Shown in pieces: positions 26,739 through 35,227 of a DNA stretch of 64,000 nt; position 1 is the stretch's first letter, and every line of letters starts with the position of its first letter. The notes beneath the pieces were generated by a model. It was not told the DNA's origin. It made no database searches and was given only the letters and a program-made list of their open reading frames with translations. The translations under genes were made by a program, and so were the position numbers. This DNA comes from an uncultured Clostridia bacterium (lineage in GTDB: Bacteria; Bacillota; Clostridia; Christensenellales; UBA1242), in the NCBI GenBank assembly GCA_934778215.1, contig CAKVOE010000002.1:186001-250000 (forward strand). The letters run 5' to 3'.

Positions 26739-26767
26739 ATTATATCAAATGGGTTGAGTTTTCGCAA
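26739..26767 (-). promoter_or_regulatory. Promoter abutting the ABC-F start
   Basis: On the minus strand TTGCGA (26767-26762), exactly 17 nt, TATAAT (26744-26739). The ATG at 26728 follows after 10 nt, leaving room for a leader of only 2-5 nt. Confidence 0.75.
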
Positions 26768-26794
26768 CTGGTTAACAAAATTTACGGCTAAATT

Positions 26795-28123
26795 TTAACC
26801 ATTTTGCAATTTTTTATCTAGTTTAAAAATGGTTTTTGCTATTGTTTCGGCATACAGTGTGCTTAGCGAATTACTATAAGACTCAACCATTACCCTTATT
26901 AGTTCTTCGGTACCACTTTTTCGAACAACCACCCTGCCATAATCTCCCAAACTTGCCGAAATTTGGTTTGTAAGTTCGTTTAATTCGTTAGAATTTATAA
27001 TATCGTTTGCAAACCCTGTTTTGCAATTTATTTCTTTTTGTGAAAGAGATAATGCATCAAAAAGGGAGTCTAGCGAGCAACCGGTTAACTTAATAATTGT
27101 AGCAAGCATAACCGATGCTAATATGCCATCGGACACAGTTTGGTAGTCGCCTAAAATAATATGCCCCGAACTTTCTCCCCCCAAATTTAGCCCTAACTCT
27201 TGCATTTTTTCTATTACAAACCTATCGCCCACGGGGGTTATTATAGACTGTATTTTCTGGTTTTTTAGCGACTGAATAATTCCGCCGTTGGTCATTATGG
27301 TGGTTACTATTTTGCCTTCTTTTAACTTGCCACAACTGTTTAAATTTTTTGCCAAAATATATAAAATATCGTCACCGTTTAGCACCCTTCCGCTTTTAGT
27401 TACGGCAATTAAGCGGTCGGCATCGCCATCGTAGGCAAAGCCACAATCGGCATTTTGTTGTTGCACCATGCTAACCAACAATTCCGGGAAAAGGGCTCCA
27501 ACGCCGTCATTTATAAATACGCCATCGGGGTTATTGGATATACTAACCGTTGTAGCCCCTAAGTTATTAAAAACGCTATTAGAAACAACTTGCCCTGCAC
27601 CGTTTGCGTTATCTAGCACAATTTTTAGTCCATCTAGCGTTACGCTAGATAGATTTTGCAAAAATTCGGCATAAAGTTCGCTGGCGTTTTGTATGGTTTT
27701 GCATTTGCCCGCCCCATAAAAACTAATTTGCTGGTTTTGTTGCATAATTTTTTCTAACTCTTCTTCTTGCGCTATGCAGAGTTCTTCGCCCTCGCTATCA
27801 AAAATTTTGAAGCCGTTATACATATATGGGTTGTGTGACGCCGTTACCATTACTCCAAAATCGGCGTTGTAAACCTTGGTTAAAAATGACACCCCTGCCG
27901 TTGGGCAAATTTGCACATCTATAACGCTACCGCCCAAACTCATTATGCCCAAAACTAGCGCTTGCTTTAAAACCGTTCCGCTGGGTCTTGTATCTTGTGC
28001 CACTACTACAAGTGGGGTCTTCCGGTAGGTTGCAAGTGCCATACCTAATTTTGTTGCCAGTTGACAATTTATGGTTTTTTGTATTTCTCCCCTTATTCCG
28101 CTAGAACCAAATATCTTTGACAT
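26795..28123 (-). CDS. glmM: Phosphohexomutase, probably phosphoglucosamine mutase GlmM
   Basis: 442 residues, the usual GlmM length, with an AAGGAG site. FGSSGIRG at the N-terminus, catalytic serine loop VTASHNPYMYNGFK (Ser96), metal loop AYDGDADR and the sugar-binding GGESSGH are all present. GlmM converts glucosamine-6-P to glucosamine-1-P for UDP-GlcNAc and peptidoglycan synthesis. GSSGIRG instead of GTDGIRG leaves phosphomannomutase as an alternative. Divergent from the HExxH gene; 66 bp separate it from the ABC-F start, so the two are probably transcribed separately. Confidence 0.8.
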   Translation of the reverse strand: MSKIFGSSGIRGEIQKTINCQLATKLGMALATYRKTPLVVVAQDTRPSGTVLKQALVLGIMSLGGSVIDVQICPTAGVSFLTKVYNADFGVMVTASHNPYMYNGFKIFDSEGEELCIAQEEELEKIMQQNQQISFYGAGKCKTIQNASELYAEFLQNLSSVTLDGLKIVLDNANGAGQVVSNSVFNNLGATTVSISNNPDGVFINDGVGALFPELLVSMVQQQNADCGFAYDGDADRLIAVTKSGRVLNGDDILYILAKNLNSCGKLKEGKIVTTIMTNGGIIQSLKNQKIQSIITPVGDRFVIEKMQELGLNLGGESSGHIILGDYQTVSDGILASVMLATIIKLTGCSLDSLFDALSLSQKEINCKTGFANDIINSNELNELTNQISASLGDYGRVVVRKSGTEELIRVMVESYSNSLSTLYAETIAKTIFKLDKKLQNG

Positions 28124-28259
28124 ATAATACTCCTTTTATTTAGTATATGAAAAAGCCTTTTGTTTGGTTTTGAAAATGTAAAAATTTTTTAAAAGGGTAG
28201 AAATCTGTATTTTTGTGTGATATAATTTAAAAAAAGGGTATTTAAAAAAGGGCAAAACA

Positions 28260-30140
28260 ATGCAAAAAACTCCATTTATCTATTTGTATGAAAATTTGGA
28301 TAAACTAAATTTTGTTTGCAAAGAAGAGTACAAGGAAACGTTTATTGATACCTTTGGCAAGGTACTAAAAAAAATGGACGCTTATTTTTTGGATCATAAC
28401 TATTATGAACTTGTAGACTTTTACGCTTTAGTTGAACAACTTATTGCACCAAACAATTGCTTTAAATTTGACATAATGAAAAAAACAAGAAACTACTCGG
28501 GCTACTGTAGCCAGCCATCTGAAAAGGGTGTTTCACTGCTTTTAAAATCTGAAACACTAAACACTCCCATATTAAATGAAGCGGTTCTCTGCCACGAATT
28601 TATTCATCTTATTACACTTTGTTTTAAACAAAAATTAATATTTAGAAAGGGCGAAAAAAAGGAAATAATAACCCGTTTTTTACCAAACGGTGTTTATGAC
28701 TGTGCCGAAATTAACAACCTTACCAAAAAGACCTTTACAAGGGTACATTCCGAAAACGCACTTTATTGCAAACTTTTTACCGAGGGATTTACCGAACTTT
28801 TGTGCAACAAAATATATCCTTATGTGCAATACACCTATTTTGACTACCGCAAAATTGTATTGCTGTTAAACATAATTACCGATGAAGAAGCCAACTTTAA
28901 GGACTTTTTGCGTGGAGATTTTAGCGACTTAAAGAATTTTTTTGGCAAACACGCTTTTTCTTCTATTGTGTCTTACGCTGATGTTTTGAGCGAATTTATT
29001 GAGTCCGACCCCGACTATAACAGGCTTACAACCCCCTATTACTATGGCTTGCAAAGAGAAATAATTAATAATGCAATTTATTCTATATTAAATTCTAAAG
29101 ACAAAAAAACCACAAAACAACTGGTAAATATATGCGGAGCAGTTAGCGTGTGTGCAAGTGAACTTATGAGCATATCGGTGTTTAACGACACCATTTCTAG
29201 AACTCTTATGACGGAATTATCTAATTTAAAAGATGCCCAAAAGTTAGACCCCGAAAAGGAGAGCGATTACACAAACCTACTAATAGCAACGCTTGCGTAC
29301 TCCAAAAAGAGAGCCATTTGCAAATATCTTACCCTTTTTCCTGCTCTTAGTAACAGTTTAGAAAAAACTATTCTTATGCAAAAAATAGGGCTAGAACAAG
29401 TTGGTACGGGTGACGAACTTAGAAGCAAACTAAGAGCCAAAGAGGCTAATTATAAAAGCCTAACCGACCAATGTGCTAACCTTTTGGATAACTTTGAACT
29501 GTTTTCTTGCATTAAGCAATTTGTGCTAACAAGTGGCATAGAAAATGTAAACTCTATTAATATTTTGCGGTGCAACGCAAATAAAACCTATATAGTTACC
29601 GAAGACGCCTACTCTAAAACTTCCTTTTATTGGGCAGAAAAAAAGAAGGCTGTGCCTGTGGTGGTAAACATAAATTTGCGCAGGCCCCTACCTGTGTACC
29701 AGCCAGATAAAGATGACGACACAAAAAAGAGTATTCTTGTAAACACCAATGGTTTTACAACCTTTGCAAAAGCAATACATTTAGAAGACAACACTTGTTT
29801 AATAAAATTTTGTGATGAGTTTGACTGTCTGCATTATGGTTTGGCTCTGTTTGACGACAACGCAAAACCAAATGGTGTAGCAAAACTAGTTAGCGAACCG
29901 GTATTTTTAAACAACAACCCTGCAATTTTGGCAATAATATTAAAAGCATTAAAGCAATCTCCTAACTTTGACCAATGCGTAAAAGATGCTTTGCTCCCTG
30001 TAATAAATGAATACGACCTAAAAAAACTAAAATCACAAAAAAAGAGCGTTGCTCAACCCCTTTTCCCAGAAACCAAAAAGGGTTCAAAAAAGCATAAAAA
30101 CCAACAACAACCAACCTTAATTGACCCCAAAGAGAAGTAA
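28260..30140 (+). CDS. Orphan HExxH metallopeptidase-like protein
   Basis: 626 residues. LCHEFIHLITL holds HEFIH at 112-116, the zinc-binding HExxH of metallopeptidases, in a helix; 58 residues later FTEGFTELL (173-181) offers the third, glutamate, ligand typical of gluzincins. No signal peptide or membrane helix is seen, so it is probably cytoplasmic. Residues ~300-450 are helical, ~460-560 beta-rich (KAVPVVVNINLRRPLPVY), and the C-terminus is a basic Lys/Gln tail. I know no family with this layout. A TATAAT at about 28222 lies upstream. The ATG at 28260 has a weak GGGC-type site. Confidence 0.8.
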   Translation: MQKTPFIYLYENLDKLNFVCKEEYKETFIDTFGKVLKKMDAYFLDHNYYELVDFYALVEQLIAPNNCFKFDIMKKTRNYSGYCSQPSEKGVSLLLKSETLNTPILNEAVLCHEFIHLITLCFKQKLIFRKGEKKEIITRFLPNGVYDCAEINNLTKKTFTRVHSENALYCKLFTEGFTELLCNKIYPYVQYTYFDYRKIVLLLNIITDEEANFKDFLRGDFSDLKNFFGKHAFSSIVSYADVLSEFIESDPDYNRLTTPYYYGLQREIINNAIYSILNSKDKKTTKQLVNICGAVSVCASELMSISVFNDTISRTLMTELSNLKDAQKLDPEKESDYTNLLIATLAYSKKRAICKYLTLFPALSNSLEKTILMQKIGLEQVGTGDELRSKLRAKEANYKSLTDQCANLLDNFELFSCIKQFVLTSGIENVNSINILRCNANKTYIVTEDAYSKTSFYWAEKKKAVPVVVNINLRRPLPVYQPDKDDDTKKSILVNTNGFTTFAKAIHLEDNTCLIKFCDEFDCLHYGLALFDDNAKPNGVAKLVSEPVFLNNNPAILAIILKALKQSPNFDQCVKDALLPVINEYDLKKLKSQKKSVAQPLFPETKKGSKKHKNQQQPTLIDPKEK

Positions 30141-30266
30141 GAATTACCCTTTTTTAATAATTTTGCCTTTTTTGCAAGTTTGTTACATTAATAGGTTCAT
30201 TAATTATCTACAATTTATAAAATAATAGTTAAATAACTTTTATTATTAATTGTACCACTTTGTAAA

Positions 30267-30307
30267 ATAAAAACACATTAAGCACTTTGTACTTAATGTG
30301 TTTTTGA
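30267..30307. terminator. Bidirectional terminator between convergent genes
   Basis: AAACACATTAAG (30271-30282) pairs exactly with CTTAATGTGTTT (30292-30303); A run on one side and T run on the other, so it serves both the HExxH gene and mscL. Confidence 0.85.
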
Positions 30308-30371
30308 TTTTGTTAATGGTTTTTTGGTCAACATTCCTTAAATTTTGTAGTTAATTGGTTGGTATATTACA

Positions 30372-31007
30372 TTAATTTTTGTAGGTAATTTGTTGTGCCA
30401 AAAGATCTCGAATTTGAGATAGTAACTCTTCTTCTTTGTTCTTTTCGGCATTTTTTGTTGCTTCGGCTTCGGCTTTTGCTTTTGCTTCCGCTTCGGCCTT
30501 TGCCTTTGCAGATTCTTCTAACTTAGCCTTTTTATCTGCTTGATATTCTGCCCAAACTTCTTTGTAAGGACGGTTTTCGGCTTTTGCTTTTGCTCTGCAC
30601 TCTCTTTTTTCTTGTCGTTTTGACTTGTCGTTAATTTCGCCAACGGCTTCTTTCATTAGGGCATTTGCCTTCATGCACGCCTTTAAAATTATAAACAACA
30701 CAAGTGCAATTAAGAAGAAGTTAATAATTGCGGTAATAAATGAGCCCCAATCTATATATACACTTTTTTTAAGGTCTATTTCGCCATTTGCGTCATAGGC
30801 TTTTCTTAAAAAGGTATAGGCTTTTTCGAGCCCGTTGCCACCACCGCCACCAGCAGATAGTATCCAGTTGATAAATGGCATAATAATTTTATTAGTTAGC
30901 GCTGTTACGATTGCACTAAACGCACCACCTATAATAACGCCGACAGCCATATCTACAACATTGCCACGGCTGATGAATTCTTTAAACTCTTTAAAAAACT
31001 TTTTCAT
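30372..31007 (-). CDS. mscL: MscL mechanosensitive channel with long charged tail
   Basis: 211 residues against the usual 130-150. The core is standard: FKEFISRGNVVDMAVGVIIGGAF at the start of TM1 (~10-32), a Gly-rich periplasmic loop and TM2 (~85-110, FFLIALVLFIILKA). MscL opens under hypo-osmotic tension to release solutes. From residue ~125 an Ala/Lys/Glu repeat tail forms a coiled coil (KAKAEAEAKAKAEAEA), much longer than the normal C-terminal bundle. It may assemble the pentamer tightly. The AGGAGA site and a TTGATT-16-TAAAAT promoter (31042-31069) precede it. Confidence 0.93.
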   Translation of the reverse strand: MKKFFKEFKEFISRGNVVDMAVGVIIGGAFSAIVTALTNKIIMPFINWILSAGGGGGNGLEKAYTFLRKAYDANGEIDLKKSVYIDWGSFITAIINFFLIALVLFIILKACMKANALMKEAVGEINDKSKRQEKRECRAKAKAENRPYKEVWAEYQADKKAKLEESAKAKAEAEAKAKAEAEATKNAEKNKEEELLSQIRDLLAQQITYKN

Positions 31008-31041
31008 ATTCTCTCCTTTTAAAATTTTGTAATCGTTTGAT

Positions 31042-31069
31042 ATTTTAGCACAAATATTTTAATAATCAA
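31042..31069 (-). promoter_or_regulatory. Promoter of mscL
   Basis: On the minus strand TTGATT (31069-31064), 16 nt, TAAAAT (31047-31042) with TGC before the -10 (extended -10). Confidence 0.65.
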
Positions 31070-31095
31070 TAAAATTTTGACATCTTTTGCATAAA

Positions 31096-31153
31096 AAATA
31101 AAAAAATAGAAAGAAATACAATAAGTTAAACTAAAATTGCTCTCTTTCTATTT
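31096..31153 (-). terminator. Terminator of asnS
   Basis: On the minus strand AAATAGAAAGA pairs with TCTTTCTATTT (plus 31104-31114 and 31143-31153) over a 28-nt loop, followed by a T run. Confidence 0.65.
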
Positions 31154-31172
31154 TATTTTACATTAATGAATT

Positions 31173-32561
31173 TTAGTATTGACAGTTTAATGGAGTTCTT
31201 GGGAATGGAATGGTATCACGAATATTATCTACTCCTGTTAGGTACATTACCAATCTTTCAAAGCCCATACCAAAGCCTGAGTGTATGCAAGAACCAAACT
31301 TTCTTAGGTTTAAATACCAGTCTATGGTAGCGGTATCAACGCCCATTTCTTTGCAACGAGTTAAAATTTTGTCGTAATTTTCTTCCCTTTGGCTACCGCC
31401 CATAAGTTCGCCAGCACCCGGAACTTCTAGGTCTACCGCTGCAACCGTTTTGCCGTCTGGGTTTTGCTTCATATAATAAGCCTTAATGTCTTTTGGCCAG
31501 TTTTTAATAAATACCGGCCCGCCAAAATAATCGGTTATATATTTTTCGTGTTCTTTTGCAATATCTCCACCCTGCTCTGGCTTAAACTCCCACCTTACAT
31601 CTGCCTTTTGCAAAATGTTTATACATTCGGCGTGGTCTATGCGGGTAAAGTTGCTGTTTACAAGTTTTTGCAATTTTTCTAACAATCCGTTATCTACAAA
31701 CTGGTTCAAAAATTCTAATTCATCTCGGCAGGTGCTTAATACTTCATTAACTACACTTTTTAGCATATCTTCTTCTATGTCCATAAGTTCGTCTAAATCA
31801 CAAAATGCAATCTCTGGTTCTATCATCCAAAATTCGTTAGCGTGGTATTTTGTATTAGAATTTTCCGTTCTAAAAGTTGGCCCAAAGGTATAAATTTTGT
31901 TAAATGCTAGTGCAAACGCTTCGCCATGCAACTGCCCCGAACCAGTTATAAATGCCGTTTTGCCAAATAGGTCTTTTGACATATCTATTTTGCCATCTTC
32001 GGTTTTTGGAGGGTCGTTTAGGTTTAGCGTAGTTACCTTAAACATTTGGTCTGAGCCTTCACAATCGGCGGTAGTAATTAGAGGAGTGTTTACATACAAA
32101 TAACCATTTTTTTGGAAATAGTTATGTATAGCCATTGCAGCAACGCTTCTTATTCTAAATACAGCCTGAAAAAGGTTAGAACGAGGTCTAAGGTAGGCAA
32201 TGTTTCGCAAATATTCTACCGAATGATATTTCTTTTGCAAAGGATATTCGTTATCGGTTGCACAGAAAATTTGGAAGTCGGTTGCCACAACTTCGTAAGG
32301 TTGCTTGTTTTCGGGAGTGCATTTTAAAACACCGCAAACTATTACGGTAGAACCTGCATTTAGTTTTGCAATTTCGTCATAATTTTTTAGAGAATTATCA
32401 AAAATTATTTGCAATGGTTTAAAGCAAGTGCCATCGGTTAGTGTGCAAAAGCCAAAGTCTTTGCTATTACGCACGCTTTTTACCCAACCCGCTACCTTTA
32501 CTTCACTGCCATTTAGTTCGGCGTATTTTTCGTTTAAAATTTTTACATCTGTTCTTTTCAT
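31173..32561 (-). CDS. asnS: Asparaginyl-tRNA synthetase
   Basis: 462 residues from the ATG at 32561 with a GGAG site; the longer 480-residue frame lacks one. N-terminal OB fold (EVKVAGWVKSVRNSKDFGFCTL at ~17-38) binds the tRNA anticodon. The class IIb catalytic core follows: motif 2 FGPTFRTENSNTKYHANEFWMIEPE and motif 3 GMGFERLVMYLTGVDNIRD. The FRTENSNT segment favours Asn over Asp or Lys synthetases. It charges tRNA-Asn in the cytoplasm. Monocistronic; no T-box leader is visible in the short upstream spacer. Confidence 0.96.
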   Translation of the reverse strand: MKRTDVKILNEKYAELNGSEVKVAGWVKSVRNSKDFGFCTLTDGTCFKPLQIIFDNSLKNYDEIAKLNAGSTVIVCGVLKCTPENKQPYEVVATDFQIFCATDNEYPLQKKYHSVEYLRNIAYLRPRSNLFQAVFRIRSVAAMAIHNYFQKNGYLYVNTPLITTADCEGSDQMFKVTTLNLNDPPKTEDGKIDMSKDLFGKTAFITGSGQLHGEAFALAFNKIYTFGPTFRTENSNTKYHANEFWMIEPEIAFCDLDELMDIEEDMLKSVVNEVLSTCRDELEFLNQFVDNGLLEKLQKLVNSNFTRIDHAECINILQKADVRWEFKPEQGGDIAKEHEKYITDYFGGPVFIKNWPKDIKAYYMKQNPDGKTVAAVDLEVPGAGELMGGSQREENYDKILTRCKEMGVDTATIDWYLNLRKFGSCIHSGFGMGFERLVMYLTGVDNIRDTIPFPRTPLNCQY

Positions 32562-32706
32562 AAATCTACTCCAAAAGTCAAATTCTTGCTTTATTTTACC
32601 ACACATAATTGCCAATTAGCAAGCGTATGGCAAAATTTATAACTAATTTTTAATTTTACTATGCAAAACTTTACCCTTTTGGTTTGTTTTTGCCTTATAA
32701 AATTAA

Positions 32707-32739
32707 TTAAAAAAACCGCCCAAAAGTTTTGAGCGGTTA
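32707..32739 (-). terminator. Terminator of the 136-aa membrane gene
   Basis: On the minus strand AACCGC pairs with GCGGTT, the loop being A/T-rich, followed by a run of seven T. Confidence 0.8.
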
Positions 32740-32745
32740 TATTGC

Positions 32746-33156
32746 TTAATGGTTAAGCGTTTCTTCCTTGCCTTGTTCGGCATCTTCGTGGTTGCACGCT
32801 TGTGGCTCATGACAGCAACAGTCAAATTCGGTATCTTTTGAACAAAGTGCTACAATTGCAAAGGTTACAAAGGTAATAATTTTGGCAATTGCAATAATGC
32901 TTGTAAAGATAACAAATACTCTGTACATTTCTGCACTTGCACCAAAAATGCTATTTAGTGCCGACCAAACGCCGGTAAATGCAGATAGTGCTAAAAACAA
33001 AAGTGTAACTGCAAAAACTTTTTTGTTTTCGTTGCGTAATTCTTCATCTTCGCAATTTATAAAAACAAAACCGCCTACAATTGCATAACAAATAGCACTT
33101 ACAAAACCACTTGCCCAAAGCAATAATTTTGCCCATGGCTTTTTAATATCTATCAT
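32746..33156 (-). CDS. Three-helix membrane protein with Cys/His tail
   Basis: 136 residues, AGGAGA site. Helices at about 10-32, 46-70 and 80-105. The C-terminal cytoplasmic tail holds a CCCHEPQAC cluster and acidic residues, which could bind a metal. Family not recognised. It is a single-gene unit between asnS and rpsU with its own terminator. Confidence 0.8.
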   Translation of the reverse strand: MIDIKKPWAKLLLWASGFVSAICYAIVGGFVFINCEDEELRNENKKVFAVTLLFLALSAFTGVWSALNSIFGASAEMYRVFVIFTSIIAIAKIITFVTFAIVALCSKDTEFDCCCHEPQACNHEDAEQGKEETLNH

Positions 33157-33230
33157 ATACTTATCTCCTTATAATATTGTATTGTTATTCTACTAAAAAA
33201 ATGAAAATTTGTCAATATTTTGCAAATAAA

Positions 33231-33261
33231 CAAAAAACTTCCAACATTTTGTATGGAAGTT
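33231..33261 (-). terminator. Terminator of rpsU
   Basis: On the minus strand AACTTCCA pairs with TGGAAGTT (plus 33236-33243/33254-33261), followed by TTTTTTG. Confidence 0.85.
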
Positions 33262-33269
33262 AATTTTTA

Positions 33270-33452
33270 TTAACCATTTTTGCGGTTTCTTTTTCTTGCG
33301 GCTTCTGACTTCATTTTCTTTTTTACGCCTGGCTTAACGTACGCTTCCTTTTTACGGATATCACCGATAATTCCGTCTTTTTGACATTTTCTCTTAAAAC
33401 GCTTAATTGCGCTATCCAAAGATTCGTTTTCGCCTAATCTTACGGTACTCAT
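33270..33452 (-). CDS. rpsU: 30S ribosomal protein S21
   Basis: 60 residues, the normal bacterial length. VRLGENESLDSAIKRFKRKC is the standard N-terminus; the C-terminal KKKMKSEAARKRNRK is the basic rRNA-binding helix. S21 sits near the 16S 3' end and helps initiation. It has its own promoter and terminator, separated by 112 bp from the HIT gene. Confidence 0.97.
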   Translation of the reverse strand: MSTVRLGENESLDSAIKRFKRKCQKDGIIGDIRKKEAYVKPGVKKKMKSEAARKRNRKNG

Positions 33453-33490
33453 TAACTATTTCACCCCGCTTTTTGTAAAATTCCTATGAA

Positions 33491-33520
33491 ATTTTAGCAC
33501 CTATTCACCCCATTTGTCAA
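33491..33520 (-). promoter_or_regulatory. Promoter of rpsU
   Basis: On the minus strand TTGACA (33520-33515), 18 nt ending in TGC, TAAAAT (33496-33491); an extended -10. Confidence 0.75.
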
Positions 33521-33564
33521 GGGTTTGGTCAACATTTTACACAAATTTTACATATTTTATTTAC

Positions 33565-33963
33565 TTATTGCATTGCAAGTTGACTTTTTACAAAATTTAA
33601 GTCGGTTTTTTGTACCGCTTCAAATTTTTTGTTCTCTTTTTTTACCGATGGCAAAATATGAAAATGCGTGTGCATTACCGATTGGCCAGAACTTTCGCCG
33701 TTGTTTATTACTATTTGAACGCCGTCAAAACCGCAATTTGTTATGTAGTGCTTAGCAATTTTTTGCGTGGTGCAAAATAGCGTGTTTAAAATATCACTAC
33801 CTGTTTCTACAAAATTGTTTGTGTGGATTTTTGATACCACCAAAGTATGCCCTAAGCAATCGGCAGATATATCCAAAAACGCCAAACATTTTTCGTCTTC
33901 ATAAATTTTGTAGCAAGGGATTTCGCCCCTTATAATTTTGCAAAAAATACATTCATTATTCAT
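33565..33963 (-). CDS. HIT family nucleotide hydrolase
   Basis: 132 residues. N-terminal zinc knuckle CIFC (5-8) and the catalytic triad HTHFHILP (~96-103, HxHxH). Hint-type HIT proteins hydrolyse AMP-lysine or AMP-phosphoramidate and related adenylates. It overlaps the mtaB stop by 8 bp (33956-33963), and the AAGGAG site lies within mtaB, so it is translated after mtaB from one mRNA. Confidence 0.93.
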   Translation of the reverse strand: MNNECIFCKIIRGEIPCYKIYEDEKCLAFLDISADCLGHTLVVSKIHTNNFVETGSDILNTLFCTTQKIAKHYITNCGFDGVQIVINNGESSGQSVMHTHFHILPSVKKENKKFEAVQKTDLNFVKSQLAMQ

Positions 33964-35224
33964 AAATTAGTTCTCCTTTTATTCCATCTTTGTATGGCTG
34001 TAATAATTTTACCTTTGCCACCTTATTTATAAGTGCGGTGCAACCACTTTTTATATAGCACTTAATATAACCCTTGGTGTAGCCTTCTAGAAATCCATTT
34101 TGGGTAGTTTCTATTAGTACTTCATCAAGTTTTCCCGCATTTTCTTTTATAAACTTATTTTTTTGTGCTAGTGCAAGTTCGGTCATTTTTGCAACCCTAT
34201 TTTTTACAATGTTGCCATTTAGAGTTCCCCATTTTTCGGCGACCGTTCCCGCCCTTTTGCTGTATGGAAAAATGTGCATAAATGCAAAATTGCACTTTTT
34301 AACAAAGATTAAACAGTTGTTAAATTGCTCTTCGGTTTCGGTAGGAAAGCCAACTATTATATCGGTAGAGATTGTGGCGTTTGGAAAGTAACTACGAATT
34401 TTTTCGACCGCTTGCAAATAGTCAGCGGTTGTATATTTGCGATTCATTTTTTTTAGCGTTTCGTCATCGCCCGACTGCAATGCTAAGTGAAAAAAGGGAC
34501 AAAATGCTGGAAGGTGCGACAGTGTAAACAGTAGTTCATCGGTAAGAGTCCCCATTTCAAAAGATGAAAAACGAAGCCTTATCTCAGGGTAATTTTTAAA
34601 CAAATTTACCACATCTACCAGAGTTTTTTGTGGGCAAAGGTCTTTGCCGTAACCTGCAATATTTATGCCAACCAACACAACTTCTTGTGAGTTTTTTGTA
34701 ACAACTTCTAGTTCGCTACTAATTGACGAAAGCGTTCGACTACGCTCTCTGCCTCTGGTGTATGGAATAATGCAATAGGTACAAAAATTGTTGCAACCGT
34801 CTTGAATTTTTATAAAGGAACGAATTCGGTCGCCCGAAATTGACAACTTGTCGTTATACTCTGTTTCGTCTATTACATCTACTTTACCATTTATATTATT
34901 TAGCACAAGGTCTACCACTCTTTCTTTTTGGGCGGTTCCCATAACTGCACATACATTTTGCTTGTGTAAATAGTCTTCGCTATGAAGAGCGGACGAACAG
35001 CCCAAAACATATATTTTTGCATTTGGATTTATTTTGTTAATTTTTGCAATTATTCCCCTAGACTTATGCTCTGCCTCGTTGGTTACTGCACAAGTGTTAA
35101 TAATGTAAACATCAGCAAATTCTAGCATGGTGGTAATATCGCCATACTCTTTTAGTTTGTTTAAAATTGCTTCACTTTCGTAATAATTTACCTTGCACCC
35201 CAATGTGTAAACGCAAAATTTCAT
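33956..35224 (-). CDS. mtaB: tRNA t6A37 methylthiotransferase MtaB
   Basis: 422 residues. N-terminal UPF0004 domain with three Cys for one Fe-S cluster: TLGCKVN (8-14), INTCAVTNEAEHKS and VLGCSSAL. The radical SAM domain has the CxxxCxxC in CNNFCTYC (~148-155), followed by YTRGRERSR. A TRAM-like C-terminus ends it. MtaB adds a methylthio group to t6A at position 37 of ANN-decoding tRNAs. It lies 3 bp after rsmE and overlaps the HIT gene, in the order rsmE-mtaB-HIT, which is a familiar Bacillota cluster. Confidence 0.95.
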   Translation of the reverse strand: MKFCVYTLGCKVNYYESEAILNKLKEYGDITTMLEFADVYIINTCAVTNEAEHKSRGIIAKINKINPNAKIYVLGCSSALHSEDYLHKQNVCAVMGTAQKERVVDLVLNNINGKVDVIDETEYNDKLSISGDRIRSFIKIQDGCNNFCTYCIIPYTRGRERSRTLSSISSELEVVTKNSQEVVLVGINIAGYGKDLCPQKTLVDVVNLFKNYPEIRLRFSSFEMGTLTDELLFTLSHLPAFCPFFHLALQSGDDETLKKMNRKYTTADYLQAVEKIRSYFPNATISTDIIVGFPTETEEQFNNCLIFVKKCNFAFMHIFPYSKRAGTVAEKWGTLNGNIVKNRVAKMTELALAQKNKFIKENAGKLDEVLIETTQNGFLEGYTKGYIKCYIKSGCTALINKVAKVKLLQPYKDGIKGELIYE

Positions 35225-35227
35225 AAT

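Noticed and set aside
31173..32745. T-box riboswitch before asnS
   Set aside because: Only ~185 bp separate asnS from the next gene, part of which is that gene's terminator, and no T-box core is visible.
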